Assembly (NCBI RefSeq): GCF_012641335.1
Contig: NZ_JABAID010000001.1
Span: forward strand, 310,001-374,000
Origin: Novosphingobium sp. ERN07
GTDB lineage: Bacteria; Pseudomonadota; Alphaproteobacteria; Sphingomonadales; Sphingomonadaceae
Direction of reading: 5' to 3'
DNA length: 64,000 bases
Program-made: the position numbers and the translations under genes
Shown: positions 25,557 to 34,157 of the stretch, piece after piece
Position numbering within the stretch: position 1 is the first letter of the stretch
Layout of the letters: each line of letters begins with the position of its first letter
Notes under the pieces: model-generated
The model's input: only the letters and a program-made list of their open reading frames with translations
What the model was told of the DNA's origin: nothing
The model's database searches: none

Positions 25557-26750
25557 CTACTTCGCCAGTACCGGCTGAACCTTGTCGCCCGGATTGAGGA
25601 ATCCGCCCGCACGCAACACAATGCGCTCGCGCCCGTTCAGACCTTCCATCACGGCAATCCCGCGCTGGCTCACCTCGCCGGTCTTCACCGGGCGGCGCTG
25701 CGCCTTATTGTTCTCGTCGATCACATAGACGAACGAGCCTTTTTCATCGCTCAGGATCGCGGATTCGGGAAGAAGCGGCGCGGTGATCGTGCCTGCGCGC
25801 AGTTGTGCCGTGGCAAATCCGCCGGGGCGCAGATCCTTGTTATAGGACAGCGCAATGCGGACGATCCCTTCCCGCGAAGTCTGGTCGATCGTAGGCGAAA
25901 CCTGCCACACCTCGCCGGTGAAACTGCGGGCAGCACCAACCGGAGTGATCTCGGCTGTGGCACCCACGGAAAGACGCGCCAGATCGGATTCGGACAGGCG
26001 TGCCTGCATTTCCATCTGTCCGTCCCGTGCCATCGAGAATAGCACGCCGGCGCTGGGGCCGACGATCTGGCCCGGCTCGGCCGCGCGTGTCAGCACAAGG
26101 CCTGCTGCTGGCGCCACGATGTTCAGCCGCGCCGCACGTTCGCGCAGCTCGCCCAGCCCTGCACGCGCCACGCCAACACGGGCGACAGCGGCATCGCGCG
26201 TCGCGGTCAAACGGTCGACATCCGCTTTGGAAATGAAGCCGCGTTCCACCAGTTTGAGCGCACGATCCAGATTCGCCTGCGCCAGCCGCGCGTCGGCAGC
26301 CGCCACTTCGACGTTCGCGGCCTGGCTGGCAATCTGCTGCCCCTGCACGGCACGGTCGATCACGGCCAGCACCTGTCCGGCCTGAACCCAATCACCCGCA
26401 TCCACCAAGACGCGCAGAACCTGCCCGCCTTCACCGGCAACGCCAACCGGCATTTCGCGGCGCGCCGCAATGGTGCCGCTGGCAGTGATGGTATTGGCAA
26501 TCGTCGTCTGACCGGGAACGACCACGGTCACGACCTGCGCCTGCGCAGTGCCACCGTTCTGCGTGGCGGCAGAGTTGCTGTCGTGCATGAAGTACCAGGC
26601 AATCACCAGCACAGCCAGCACCACACCAGCGATCAGCCAGTTGCGCCGCCGCCCGGACTTTGCCTCGTCACCACCACCGTCGAGGGTGTTGATTTCGCGT
26701 GCTGCATCGGCATCAATGGTCGATTCGTAATTCATGCTTTTCTCTGCCAT
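25557..26750 (-). CDS. RND efflux pump periplasmic adaptor (membrane fusion protein)
   Basis: A 397-residue adaptor linking the RND permease to the outer-membrane channel. A single N-terminal membrane helix lies at about 38-54 without a lipobox. Lipoyl-like hairpin segments (GGQVLRVLVDAGDWVQAGQ and its partner), a helical hairpin and beta-barrel domains follow. The last domain includes PESAILSDEKGSFVYVI. The start at 26750 is given; 26735 (MNYEST) is a possible alternative. It is the first gene of the operon, behind a promoter with an overlapping palindrome. Confidence 0.93.
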   Translation of the reverse strand: MAEKSMNYESTIDADAAREINTLDGGGDEAKSGRRRNWLIAGVVLAVLVIAWYFMHDSNSAATQNGGTAQAQVVTVVVPGQTTIANTITASGTIAARREMPVGVAGEGGQVLRVLVDAGDWVQAGQVLAVIDRAVQGQQIASQAANVEVAAADARLAQANLDRALKLVERGFISKADVDRLTATRDAAVARVGVARAGLGELRERAARLNIVAPAAGLVLTRAAEPGQIVGPSAGVLFSMARDGQMEMQARLSESDLARLSVGATAEITPVGAARSFTGEVWQVSPTIDQTSREGIVRIALSYNKDLRPGGFATAQLRAGTITAPLLPESAILSDEKGSFVYVIDENNKAQRRPVKTGEVSQRGIAVMEGLNGRERIVLRAGGFLNPGDKVQPVLAK

Positions 26751-26838
26751 CCCCCGCTACGGCAAGACCACTGTGGCACTCTGCCGCGCTGGCATCTTAC
26801 CGCACCGGAGCGAAGGCTGACCCCCTCTGCTCAAGTTG

Positions 26839-26869
26839 GTGTGTTACATTCATAACGCACTAGCCGCAA
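26839..26869 (-). promoter_or_regulatory. Promoter and palindromic operator of the RND operon
   Basis: On the minus strand TTGCGG (26869-26864) and TAACAC (26846-26841) are 17 bases apart. The -10 overlaps a palindrome GTGTGTTA (26839-26846), six bases, TAACGCAC (26853-26860) with one mismatch, a typical repressor-site layout. No regulator gene is adjacent. The remaining gene-free stretch from 26870 to 27063 shows only a tandem CTGTAAC repeat at 26989-27005. Confidence 0.5.
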
Positions 26870-27063
26870 GCATTGCGGCACTGCCCCTATGGCAGATCGG
26901 GCCACAGCAATAGACTTCGATCCGACGAGGCGCAATTCAGTCTCGACGAGGGACTTACGCCAAAACGGATCGCGTGTCTTTCTTGCACCTGTAACTTTCT
27001 GTAACGTTCTATACGCACTTTTCAGCCAGCCGTGTATGCGTGACCTGTCGCGCACCATAGGCC

Positions 27064-27100
27064 CAAAAGAACAACGGCCGCCTCCCGAAGGAGACGGCCG
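27064..27100 (-). terminator. sciP terminator
   Basis: On the minus strand CGGCCGTCTCC pairs with GGAGGCGGCCG (one mismatch) around TTCG and continues into the T-rich TTGTTCTTTT. It lies just after the sciP stop codon. Confidence 0.85.
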
Positions 27101-27125
27101 CCGCGGATGGAGCTGGTGAAAGCGA

Positions 27126-27425
27126 TCAGTATTTGAGCTGGCGCTCGTAGAGATCGCGATAATGCTGAATACGGGTCACGCGCAGGCCCTGCATCCCCGA
27201 ACGGTCTACAGCGCGCTGCCACGAGGCAAATTCCTCAAGCGTCAGGCTGTAGCGTTCGCAAACTTCATCGATCGTCAGCAGACCACCGTTAACGGCAGCC
27301 ACGACTTCAGCCTTGCGACGCACAACCCAGCGGGTGGTGCTCGGCGGCGGCAGGCTGTCGATCGTAAGCGGCTCTCCGAGCGGGCCGATCACTTGTGCCG
27401 GGCGGATTTTCTGGTTTTCGATCAT
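27126..27425 (-). CDS. sciP: SciP, small CtrA inhibitor (DUF1153)
   Basis: A 99-residue protein matching the alphaproteobacterial SciP family: VIGPLGEPLTIDSLPPP, TTRWVVRRKAEVVAAVNGG and LTIDEVCERYSLTLEEFASW, which forms a helix-turn-helix. In Caulobacter SciP binds the cell-cycle regulator CtrA and blocks activation of CtrA-dependent promoters; the same role is inferred here. The ATG lies one base after the stop of an upstream small gene, so the two are probably translated together. A strong terminator follows. Confidence 0.93.
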   Translation of the reverse strand: MIENQKIRPAQVIGPLGEPLTIDSLPPPSTTRWVVRRKAEVVAAVNGGLLTIDEVCERYSLTLEEFASWQRAVDRSGMQGLRVTRIQHYRDLYERQLKY

Positions 27426-27426
27426 G

Positions 27427-27783
27427 TCAATCTCGTGCTTCAGCGCGGTCCGTCCAGACCCCGGTCATTGCGTCATCCGATTTGGCAAGAAGGGCTTTGC
27501 CATTCACTGAAGAGTTTGGGTTAACAGGGCTTTTACACATCGCCACCTGCGCCGAAGCGCCCGAAAACCCGGCCACGATGAGCGCCGCAGTTGCCGCATC
27601 AAAGCTGCCGACAGATCCTGCCTCGCCTTGCGCGGGTTGTTGCCACAACGTGCGGCGCAGGTCTTGCATCGCAGTGATCTGCGCACAAAGCCCGTGCCAA
27701 GTCAGCGGTCGCAGCCCATGCGCCACCTCGGACGCAGAACCGTCCAGAGCCCAAGCGGCAGAATTTTCAAAGCTCATGTCCAT
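27427..27783 (-). CDS. Small protein of unknown function coupled to sciP
   Basis: A 118-residue protein I cannot name. It has a Trp- and Ala-containing N-terminal half ([20 protein letters not shown], then a predicted helix with AMQDLRRTL) and a poorly structured Ser/Asn-rich C-terminal half. No signal peptide or membrane helix is clear. The ATG at 27783 is preceded by AGAAGG at seven bases, which favours it over the TTG at 27789. The stop codon is one base from the sciP start, so the two genes form one unit. A role linked to SciP or cell-cycle control is possible but only inferred from position. Confidence 0.75.
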   Translation of the reverse strand: MDMSFENSAAWALDGSASEVAHGLRPLTWHGLCAQITAMQDLRRTLWQQPAQGEAGSVGSFDAATAALIVAGFSGASAQVAMCKSPVNPNSSVNGKALLAKSDDAMTGVWTDRAEARD

Positions 27784-27926
27784 CGCCAAGCCTTCTAGGG
27801 GCGAGATGGCTAAGGTCCGGTAAAGGCCGCACTTACCTTTTGTTCAGGTCATCGCATTTTTGTTACGCCTCAAAGGGTTGCCCCTTGGATTTTGCGCTGC
27901 GGGGCGAATCCGCCTATGGCGCGCCG

Positions 27927-29066
27927 ATGATCGCAGACTCCGACACCTCCAGCCTATTCGATCTTGCCGGCCCGCTGTCGGCGCAGCGCATAGTCGTCGC
28001 CATGTCGGGCGGGGTCGATAGTTCTGTTGTGGCCGGCATGGCCGCGGCCACCGGTGCGGAAGTCATCGGCGTCACGCTTCAGCTTTACGATTACGGTGCC
28101 GCCACCGGGCGCAAGGGCGCGTGCTGTGCGGGCGACGATATCCGCGATGCGCGGGCCGTGGCTGACCGGCTCGGCATAGCGCATTACGTGTTCGACCACG
28201 AATCGAGCTTCCGCGAGGAGGTCGTCGAACGTTTTGCCAATGATTACCTGAATGGCCGCACCCCAATTCCGTGCGTCCGTTGCAACATGGGTCCGAAGTT
28301 CACCGATCTTCTGGCGATGGCGCGCGAACTGGGTGCCGATTGCCTTGCCACCGGTCATTACGTGCGCCGCGTCATGGGCGCGCACGGCCCCGAACTGCAC
28401 CGAGCGGCCGATCCCGCACGTGACCAGTCCTACTTTCTCTACGGCACGACCGAAGAACAGCTCGCGTTCCTGCGCTTCCCCTTGGGCAGCCTTCCAAAAA
28501 CTGAAACGCGCCGTATGGCAGAGGCGATGGGCCTGGTCGTTGCCGCCAAGCCCGACAGTCAGGACATCTGCTTCGTGCCCGATGGCGATTATGCCAAGAT
28601 CGTCCGCGCCGTGCGCCCCGAAGGCGGAGCGCCGGGCGAAATCGTCCATGCCGCAACCGGTGAAGTATTGGGCCACCATCGCGGGATCATCCACTATACG
28701 GTCGGCCAGCGCCGTGGCCTTGAAATCGGAGGCCAGCCCGAACCGCTCTACGTGATCGGCCTCGATGGCCCATCGCGCCGGGTGCTGGTCGGCCCGCGTC
28801 CGATGCTGGCCGTGGGCAGTGCGGTGATCACCGAAACCAACAGAATCGGCCCGATCCCCGAAGGCCCGCTGACGGCAAAAGTGCGCTCACTGGCCAAGCC
28901 GGTGCCGATCGCGCTCGAAGGCCCGTTCGGCAATGGCGCAACCACCACGATCCGCTTTACGCAGCCGGAATATGGCGTGGCCCCCGGACAAGCCGCGGTG
29001 ATCTATGCCGGGGAACGGGTCATCGGCGGTGGCTGGATCGATTCGACCGAGCGCTGGATTTCCTGA
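27927..29066 (+). CDS. mnmA: tRNA-specific 2-thiouridylase MnmA
   Basis: A 379-residue enzyme that puts sulfur on U34 of tRNAs for Lys, Glu and Gln. The ATP-binding P-loop is [11 protein letters not shown]. The two catalytic cysteine regions are visible as PIPCVRCN and [11 protein letters not shown], and the [10 protein letters not shown] motif is present. The frame is open upstream to 27840, but the ATG at 27927 gives the family-like start. It is divergent from the sciP unit and convergent with the next gene. Confidence 0.95.
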   Translation: MIADSDTSSLFDLAGPLSAQRIVVAMSGGVDSSVVAGMAAATGAEVIGVTLQLYDYGAATGRKGACCAGDDIRDARAVADRLGIAHYVFDHESSFREEVVERFANDYLNGRTPIPCVRCNMGPKFTDLLAMARELGADCLATGHYVRRVMGAHGPELHRAADPARDQSYFLYGTTEEQLAFLRFPLGSLPKTETRRMAEAMGLVVAAKPDSQDICFVPDGDYAKIVRAVRPEGGAPGEIVHAATGEVLGHHRGIIHYTVGQRRGLEIGGQPEPLYVIGLDGPSRRVLVGPRPMLAVGSAVITETNRIGPIPEGPLTAKVRSLAKPVPIALEGPFGNGATTTIRFTQPEYGVAPGQAAVIYAGERVIGGGWIDSTERWIS

Positions 29067-29076
29067 TCCACTCTTA

Positions 29077-29445
29077 TTACTTCCAAGGCTCCAGCACGCA
29101 GCCCCAGCCTTCCTTGTAGGTCGCGGTCTGGCTAAACATCAGCGCGAATCGCGCCGTCACGCTTTTGGCCTCGCTGTCTTCGCTCAGGCTGACCAGTTCC
29201 ATGCCCGGTTCGAAGTCTTTCCGGCAATCCGAAAGATCCCGCCCCCCGGCATAACGGCAAGAACAGGCTACCCGCGCGCCATAACTGGTGCCGGTCATCG
29301 CATAGCTGCTAATCGAGGACCAGAACACCGCCAGCGTGATCAGCGACAGCGCCAGCAACACCAGCACGACGCGCAGCCACCACCGCCGTTTTGGTCCAAT
29401 CGTCAGGGACGGAGCTGTGGGGGAACTGTGGTTGCCGGTTGCCAT
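29077..29445 (-). CDS. Small single-pass membrane protein with four extracytoplasmic cysteines
   Basis: A 122-residue protein I cannot name. A Pro/Ser-rich N-terminus and a KRRWW basic cluster precede one membrane helix at about 24-43. The remaining part should face the periplasm and carries C61, C63, C74 and C116 in the setting CSCRYAGGRDLSDC and GWGC, enough for two disulfide bonds. The ATG at 29445 is chosen because it places the basic cluster before the helix. The gene is divergent from a secreted serine hydrolase, with only 31 bases between start codons. The function is unknown. Confidence 0.7.
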   Translation of the reverse strand: MATGNHSSPTAPSLTIGPKRRWWLRVVLVLLALSLITLAVFWSSISSYAMTGTSYGARVACSCRYAGGRDLSDCRKDFEPGMELVSLSEDSEAKSVTARFALMFSQTATYKEGWGCVLEPWK

Positions 29446-29476
29446 CACTGCCGATTCTGGTCGAAAGCACGGACCG

Positions 29477-30601
29477 ATGGCCCGCCGTTCGCTCTCCCTT
29501 ATCCTCACGCTTGCGCTGCTGCCAGCCCTCGGCAGTTGTTCGCAGGGGACGAATGCACCTGAAGGTCCGCCACCGCTTTCCGATCAGGCACTTAAGGCTG
29601 TCGTCAAATCACCCGGAACCGACCGGGAAAAGCTCGCCCGCGCGGTGGACGCCCTGTTCGACGAAGATATGGGCGAAACCCGCGCCCTGATCGTGATGCG
29701 CGGCGGGCGGATCGTGGCAGAACGCTATGCCACCGGCTATCACGAAAATACGCGCTTCGTCAGTTGGTCGATGGCCAAATCGGTCACCGGCGTGATGATC
29801 GGGATGCTCGTGTCCGATGGCCGCCTGCGGCTGGATGAAACCGCCCCCGTTCCGGCATGGCAGCGCCCCGGCGATCCGCGTGGCGAAATCACGCTGCGCC
29901 AGCTTCTCCAGATGCGGTCTGGCCTGCGCCACGCCGAAGCGATTGAACCGGTTTACGAATCCGACGAAGTGCGGATGCTGTTTCTGGATGGGCGCGACGA
30001 TATGGCCCGCTACGCCGAAGATCAGCCGCTTGAAGCAGAGCCGGGCCGCAAGTTCGAATATTCCAGCGCCACTAGCGTGATCCTTGCAGACCTTGCCGCG
30101 CGCGTGCTCACCCCCGCGCCCGATCCCGAAAGCCGCCGCAATGCCGTGGCGGATTATTTGCGCACCCGCCTGTTCGAACCGGCGGGGATGAAGTCGATGT
30201 TGCCCGAATTTGATCGGACGGGCACCTTGGTCGGCGGATCGCTGATCCACGGCAATGCGCGTGATTGGGGCAAGTTCGGAGAATTTCTGCGCAACAAGGG
30301 TTCGGTCAAAGGTGCGCAGATCATGCCACGCCAGTGGATCGAATTCATGGTCACGCCTTCCCCGCGCGAAGCGCAATATGGCGCGCAGATCTGGCTGAAT
30401 CGCAAGGCGACCAGCGGCACATCGGCGCTCTTCCCCAATCGCGGCCCGAAAGACCTCTACGCCTGCATCGGCCATCTCGGCCAATACGTGCTGGTCAGCC
30501 CGTCACGCAAACTCACCATCGTTCGCCTTGGCAAGACGCAAGACGATCAGCTTGGCAAAGTGGTCGATGGCCTTGCCGATGTAGTGGCGCTTTACAATTA
30601 G
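29477..30601 (+). CDS. Lipoprotein serine hydrolase of the beta-lactamase class C fold
   Basis: A 374-residue secreted enzyme. The signal peptide ends in a lipobox-like LGSC with C21 as the likely lipidated residue. The active-site motif SMAK (S98, K101) and the second motif YSS (Y195) fit the class C/penicillin-binding protein fold. Such proteins include esterases and D-amino-acid peptidases, and real beta-lactamase activity cannot be inferred. The ATG at 29477 gives a complete lipoprotein signal; the frame extends upstream without support. Its stop overlaps the stop of the convergent PhzF gene by four bases. Confidence 0.87.
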   Translation: MARRSLSLILTLALLPALGSCSQGTNAPEGPPPLSDQALKAVVKSPGTDREKLARAVDALFDEDMGETRALIVMRGGRIVAERYATGYHENTRFVSWSMAKSVTGVMIGMLVSDGRLRLDETAPVPAWQRPGDPRGEITLRQLLQMRSGLRHAEAIEPVYESDEVRMLFLDGRDDMARYAEDQPLEAEPGRKFEYSSATSVILADLAARVLTPAPDPESRRNAVADYLRTRLFEPAGMKSMLPEFDRTGTLVGGSLIHGNARDWGKFGEFLRNKGSVKGAQIMPRQWIEFMVTPSPREAQYGAQIWLNRKATSGTSALFPNRGPKDLYACIGHLGQYVLVSPSRKLTIVRLGKTQDDQLGKVVDGLADVVALYN

Positions 30602-31410
30602 GGCAGTCGGAACAGTCCCTCCACCACCGTCACGCACCCACCGCCCAACAGCACGCGATTACCCGCCAGACGGCACGCAAAATCCGCGCCCCGTGCCGAA
30701 GCCTGATGTGCGGCAAACGTATCACGCCCCAACTTATGCGCCCACAGTGGCGTCAACGCGGCATGGGCCGAGCCGGTGGCCGCATCTTCATCGATCCCGC
30801 CGCCGGGCACGAACACACGGCTGACCACATCTGCGCCCGATGGATGGCCCGCGCCTGGTGCGGTGGCGATAAACTGCACGTCCCCGAATTGCAGCAACGC
30901 CTTGAAATCCGGCGCGAGCGCAAGGACATCGGCAGCACTGGGATAAACGAACAGGTTGTAGCCCGCACACTGCCGCACTTCATCCGGCACCGGCGCGCCC
31001 AAAAGTGGCACAGCAGCATCGAAGCGGCCCGGCGCGGTCGCCACAACCGGCACCGACAGGACATAGCGATCCCCGTCGCGCGCCACTTCCAGAATCCCTG
31101 CCTTGCGCGTGGCAAACGTCACGCGCCCGCGCATCGGATCCTGCGCCAGCACCACGTGCCCCGATGCCAGGGTGGCGTGGCCGCACATCGCCACTTCGAC
31201 CGCAGGCGTGAACCAGCGCAGTTCGAAATCCGCAGCGCCCGTATGATCGGGCACAAGAAAGGCGGTTTCGGCAAACATGTTTTCCGCACCGATGGCCTGC
31301 AGCGTGGCATCGTCCGGCCATGCCTCCAGCATCATCACCGCCGCCTGATTGCCGCCCAGCGCCCGCGCGGTGAAGGCATCGACGTGGAAATAGGGAACCT
31401 TGCTGCTCAC
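30598..31410 (-). CDS. PhzF family isomerase/epimerase
   Basis: A 270-residue protein of the PhzF (YddE-like) family. The catalytic glutamate is E48 in NMFAETAFL, and the glycine-rich GGGIDEDAATGSAH and TPAVEVAMCGHATL motifs are present. Family members isomerise amino-acid-like or phenazine-precursor substrates, but no phenazine genes are nearby, so the substrate is unknown. Its start overlaps the stop of the upstream cation transporter by four bases. Confidence 0.9.
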   Translation of the reverse strand: MSSKVPYFHVDAFTARALGGNQAAVMMLEAWPDDATLQAIGAENMFAETAFLVPDHTGAADFELRWFTPAVEVAMCGHATLASGHVVLAQDPMRGRVTFATRKAGILEVARDGDRYVLSVPVVATAPGRFDAAVPLLGAPVPDEVRQCAGYNLFVYPSAADVLALAPDFKALLQFGDVQFIATAPGAGHPSGADVVSRVFVPGGGIDEDAATGSAHAALTPLWAHKLGRDTFAAHQASARGADFACRLAGNRVLLGGGCVTVVEGLFRLP

Positions 31411-32372
31411 TTGCCGGGCGCTCCTTGCGCAATGATGGCCGGGCTGACGCCGTCGGGACCGGGTTCGAGCAGGTTCTCGGCTCCGATGGAATCCTCATCC
31501 ACCAGCCCTTCCGGGTCTGGATGGATAAGGATTTCGACGCCGGGAAAGGCCGCCATCAGCTTGTCCTCGATCTCGTCCATAACCCGATGCGCCTCGGTCA
31601 CGGTCATCCGCCCGTCGATCCAGACGTGAAACTGGACGAAATCACGATTGCCGCTCGTGCGCGTCCGCAGATCGTGCAGTCCCTTCAGTTCGGGATGCTG
31701 CGCGACCACTTCGAGAAAGCGCTCACGCTTTTCGAGTGGCCATTCGTGGTCCATCAACTGATCAACCGCTTCTTGGGAAGCGCCCCATGCGCCCCACGCC
31801 AGCCACATGGCAATGCCGAAGGCAAAAACCGCATCCGCCCCGGTGATCCCCAAATACGTATCCAGCACCAGCGCCGCAATCACCGCAAGGTTCAGAAACA
31901 GGTCGGACTTGTAGTGCACATTGTCCGTGCTGATCGCGAGGCTGCCGGTCTGCCGAATCACATGGCGCTGATAGGCTAGCAGCGCCAGGGTAGCCCCCAG
32001 CGCGATGGTCGAAACGATGACCCCCGATTCCGCCTCGGCTACCTGAGCTTGCCCAAGGAACTGACCAACGGCTCGGAACGCAAGCCCGATGGCCGAAATC
32101 GAGATCAGCACTACCTGAAACATCGCGGCCAACGCCTCGGCCTTGCCATGACCGAAGCGGTGGTTGGCATCGTCAGGTTGCGAGGCCACCCACACGCCGA
32201 GCAGCGTGGCCACGCTCGCCACCAGATCCAGCGCCGTATCGGCAAGGCTGCCGAGCATCGCGGTGGAGCCGGTGGAAATGACCGCCCACACTTTCATCCC
32301 CACCAGCAGCAAGGCGACGGAAATGCTGGCGAGTGCGGCCTTCTTGTTCAGATCGGCATGTTTGTCGGTCAT
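31407..32372 (-). CDS. Cation diffusion facilitator, FieF-like metal efflux protein
   Basis: A 321-residue inner-membrane transporter of divalent metals such as zinc or iron. Metal-site residues are visible as D45 and D49 (SLADTALDL) and as H153 and D157 (NVHYKSDLF). The C-terminal cytoplasmic domain carries histidines for dimerisation and metal binding (HVWIDG, EAHRVMDEIED). It lies between pdxH and the PhzF gene on the same strand. Confidence 0.93.
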   Translation of the reverse strand: MTDKHADLNKKAALASISVALLLVGMKVWAVISTGSTAMLGSLADTALDLVASVATLLGVWVASQPDDANHRFGHGKAEALAAMFQVVLISISAIGLAFRAVGQFLGQAQVAEAESGVIVSTIALGATLALLAYQRHVIRQTGSLAISTDNVHYKSDLFLNLAVIAALVLDTYLGITGADAVFAFGIAMWLAWGAWGASQEAVDQLMDHEWPLEKRERFLEVVAQHPELKGLHDLRTRTSGNRDFVQFHVWIDGRMTVTEAHRVMDEIEDKLMAAFPGVEILIHPDPEGLVDEDSIGAENLLEPGPDGVSPAIIAQGAPGK

Positions 32373-32381
32373 GGCACACCC

Positions 32382-32993
32382 TTAGGGATAAAGCAGGCTG
32401 CTGGTCCACCCACCCGCGCCGTCGACAACAAAACGGCGACGTTCGTGCAGGCGGTAATCGCGGTCCTGCCAGAATTCGATTGCCGCAGGCGTCACGCGAT
32501 AGCCTGACCAGTGCGCCGGGCGCGGGACGTTGCCATCGGGATATTCCGCCCGCAGTGCCGCCACACGATCAAGGTAAACCTGACGGTCGGGCAGAGGACG
32601 CGACTGGTCGGATGCGGCAGAACCCAGCCGCGATTCGGGATGGCGGCTGGCGAAATAAGCATCCGCTTCCTCCGCACTGACCTCGGTGATCGGGCCTTCG
32701 ATGCGGATCTGGCGCCGCAGCGACTTCCAGTGGAACAGCAGCGCAACGTGGCCGTTTGCCGCCAGTTCCCCACCCTTGCGGCTGTGGAAGTTGGTGTAGA
32801 ACACGAAGCCGTCCGGCCCATGCCCTTTCAAAAGCACCATCCGCACTGAAGGCAGGCCATCGGGCGTGGCCGTTGCCAGCGCCATCGCATTGGGATCGTT
32901 CGGTTCGGATTTCTGCGCTTCGGCAAACCACGATTCGAAGATCGCGATGGGATCGGCATGGGGAATTGCTTCGGAATTCTGTTCAGGTTTCAC
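32382..32993 (-). CDS. pdxH: Pyridoxamine 5'-phosphate oxidase
   Basis: A 203-residue FMN enzyme that makes pyridoxal 5'-phosphate. It contains ATATPDGLPSVRMVLLKG, FYTNFHSRKG and SRPLPDRQVY-type segments, and ARPAHWSGYRV near the C-terminus. The start is a GTG at 32993 with AGGAAAA six bases upstream. The last residues (GGWTSSLLYP) differ from the RLAP ending of the E. coli enzyme but keep its length. Confidence 0.95.
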   Translation of the reverse strand: MKPEQNSEAIPHADPIAIFESWFAEAQKSEPNDPNAMALATATPDGLPSVRMVLLKGHGPDGFVFYTNFHSRKGGELAANGHVALLFHWKSLRRQIRIEGPITEVSAEEADAYFASRHPESRLGSAASDQSRPLPDRQVYLDRVAALRAEYPDGNVPRPAHWSGYRVTPAAIEFWQDRDYRLHERRRFVVDGAGGWTSSLLYP

Positions 32994-33215
32994 AGGCTTT
33001 TCCTGAAAGGGTTTACGGGGTTTACATAGTCCAGAGAGAAACAGTCATGCCCCTCTTCTGCGCTGCGCATGAGGCCCCACTTGCGCAGACATCATGGCAG
33101 GGGAGCCTTGTTTCGCCATGACAGGGATCAATTGCATGCCCCCGGCCTACTCCCGTAACGCGAAGTAGGAAAGCCAGCCTTGCGGGCGGGCTTGGCGCGC
33201 CCTAGCTATGCGCAC

Positions 33216-34157
33216 ATGGCCGATCCATATTCCACTCTGGGCGTTCCCCGCAGCGCGAGCGAGAAGGACATCAAGTCCGCCTATCGCAAGCTGGCGAAAG
33301 AACTGCACCCTGATACCAACAAGGACAACCCCAAGGCTGCCGAGCGCTTCTCGGAAGTGACTCGCGCCTACGATCTGCTGTCCGACAAGGACAAGCGCGC
33401 CCAGTTCGACCGCGGCGAGATCGATGCCGAGGGCAACCCGGCAGGCCCCTTTGGTGGCGGGTTTGGCGGTGGCGGGTTCCGCGGCCAGCAAGGCGGGTTC
33501 CGCCACGATGGCGGTTTCGAAGGCGGCTTCGGTGGCGGGGCCGAAGGCATCGACATTGGCGATATCTTCGAAGGCCTGTTCGGCGGGCGCGGCGGAATGA
33601 GCGGAATGGGCGGCGGCGCGCGCCGAGGTCCCCCGCCCAAGGGCGCGAATGTCAGCTATCGCCTGCAGGTTTCCTTTGTGGATGCGGCCACCCGCGCCAA
33701 CCAGCGCATCACGCTGTCGGATGGCAAATCCATCGACCTCAAGCTGCCTGCAGGTTTAGAAAATGGCCAGCAGATGCGGCTTGGCGGCAAGGGTGAACCC
33801 GGCCCCGGCGGCAATGGCGATGCCATCGTCACCATCGAAATCGGCAGCCACCCGTTCTACGAACGCGATGGCGACAACATCCGGCTCGATCTCCCGATCA
33901 GCCTGTCCGAAGCGGTGGGCGGCGCGAAAGTGAAAGTGCCCACGGTCGATGGCGCGGTCATGCTCACGGTTGCACCGGGAAGTTCCAGCGGACGCACGCT
34001 GCGCCTGAAAGGCAGGGGCTTTTCGCGCAAGGACGGCACGCGGGGCGACCAGTTGGTCACATTGCAGATAGATATTCCGGCAGACGACATGGATCTGAAA
34101 GCGCGTCTCGATGGTTGGGCCGACATGCGCAACCTTCGTGACAAACTTGGTGTCTGA
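33216..34157 (+). CDS. DnaJ-family co-chaperone (CbpA-like)
   Basis: A 313-residue J-domain protein that stimulates DnaK. The J domain at about 4-68 holds the HPD motif in [12 protein letters not shown] long Gly/Phe-rich linker with [12 protein letters not shown] follows, then the two C-terminal substrate-binding domains. The cysteine-rich zinc-finger region of true DnaJ is absent, so this is the CbpA type. The ATG at 33216 opens the J domain directly. The TGA is followed at once by the GTG of the next gene. Confidence 0.92.
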   Translation: MADPYSTLGVPRSASEKDIKSAYRKLAKELHPDTNKDNPKAAERFSEVTRAYDLLSDKDKRAQFDRGEIDAEGNPAGPFGGGFGGGGFRGQQGGFRHDGGFEGGFGGGAEGIDIGDIFEGLFGGRGGMSGMGGGARRGPPPKGANVSYRLQVSFVDAATRANQRITLSDGKSIDLKLPAGLENGQQMRLGGKGEPGPGGNGDAIVTIEIGSHPFYERDGDNIRLDLPISLSEAVGGAKVKVPTVDGAVMLTVAPGSSSGRTLRLKGRGFSRKDGTRGDQLVTLQIDIPADDMDLKARLDGWADMRNLRDKLGV

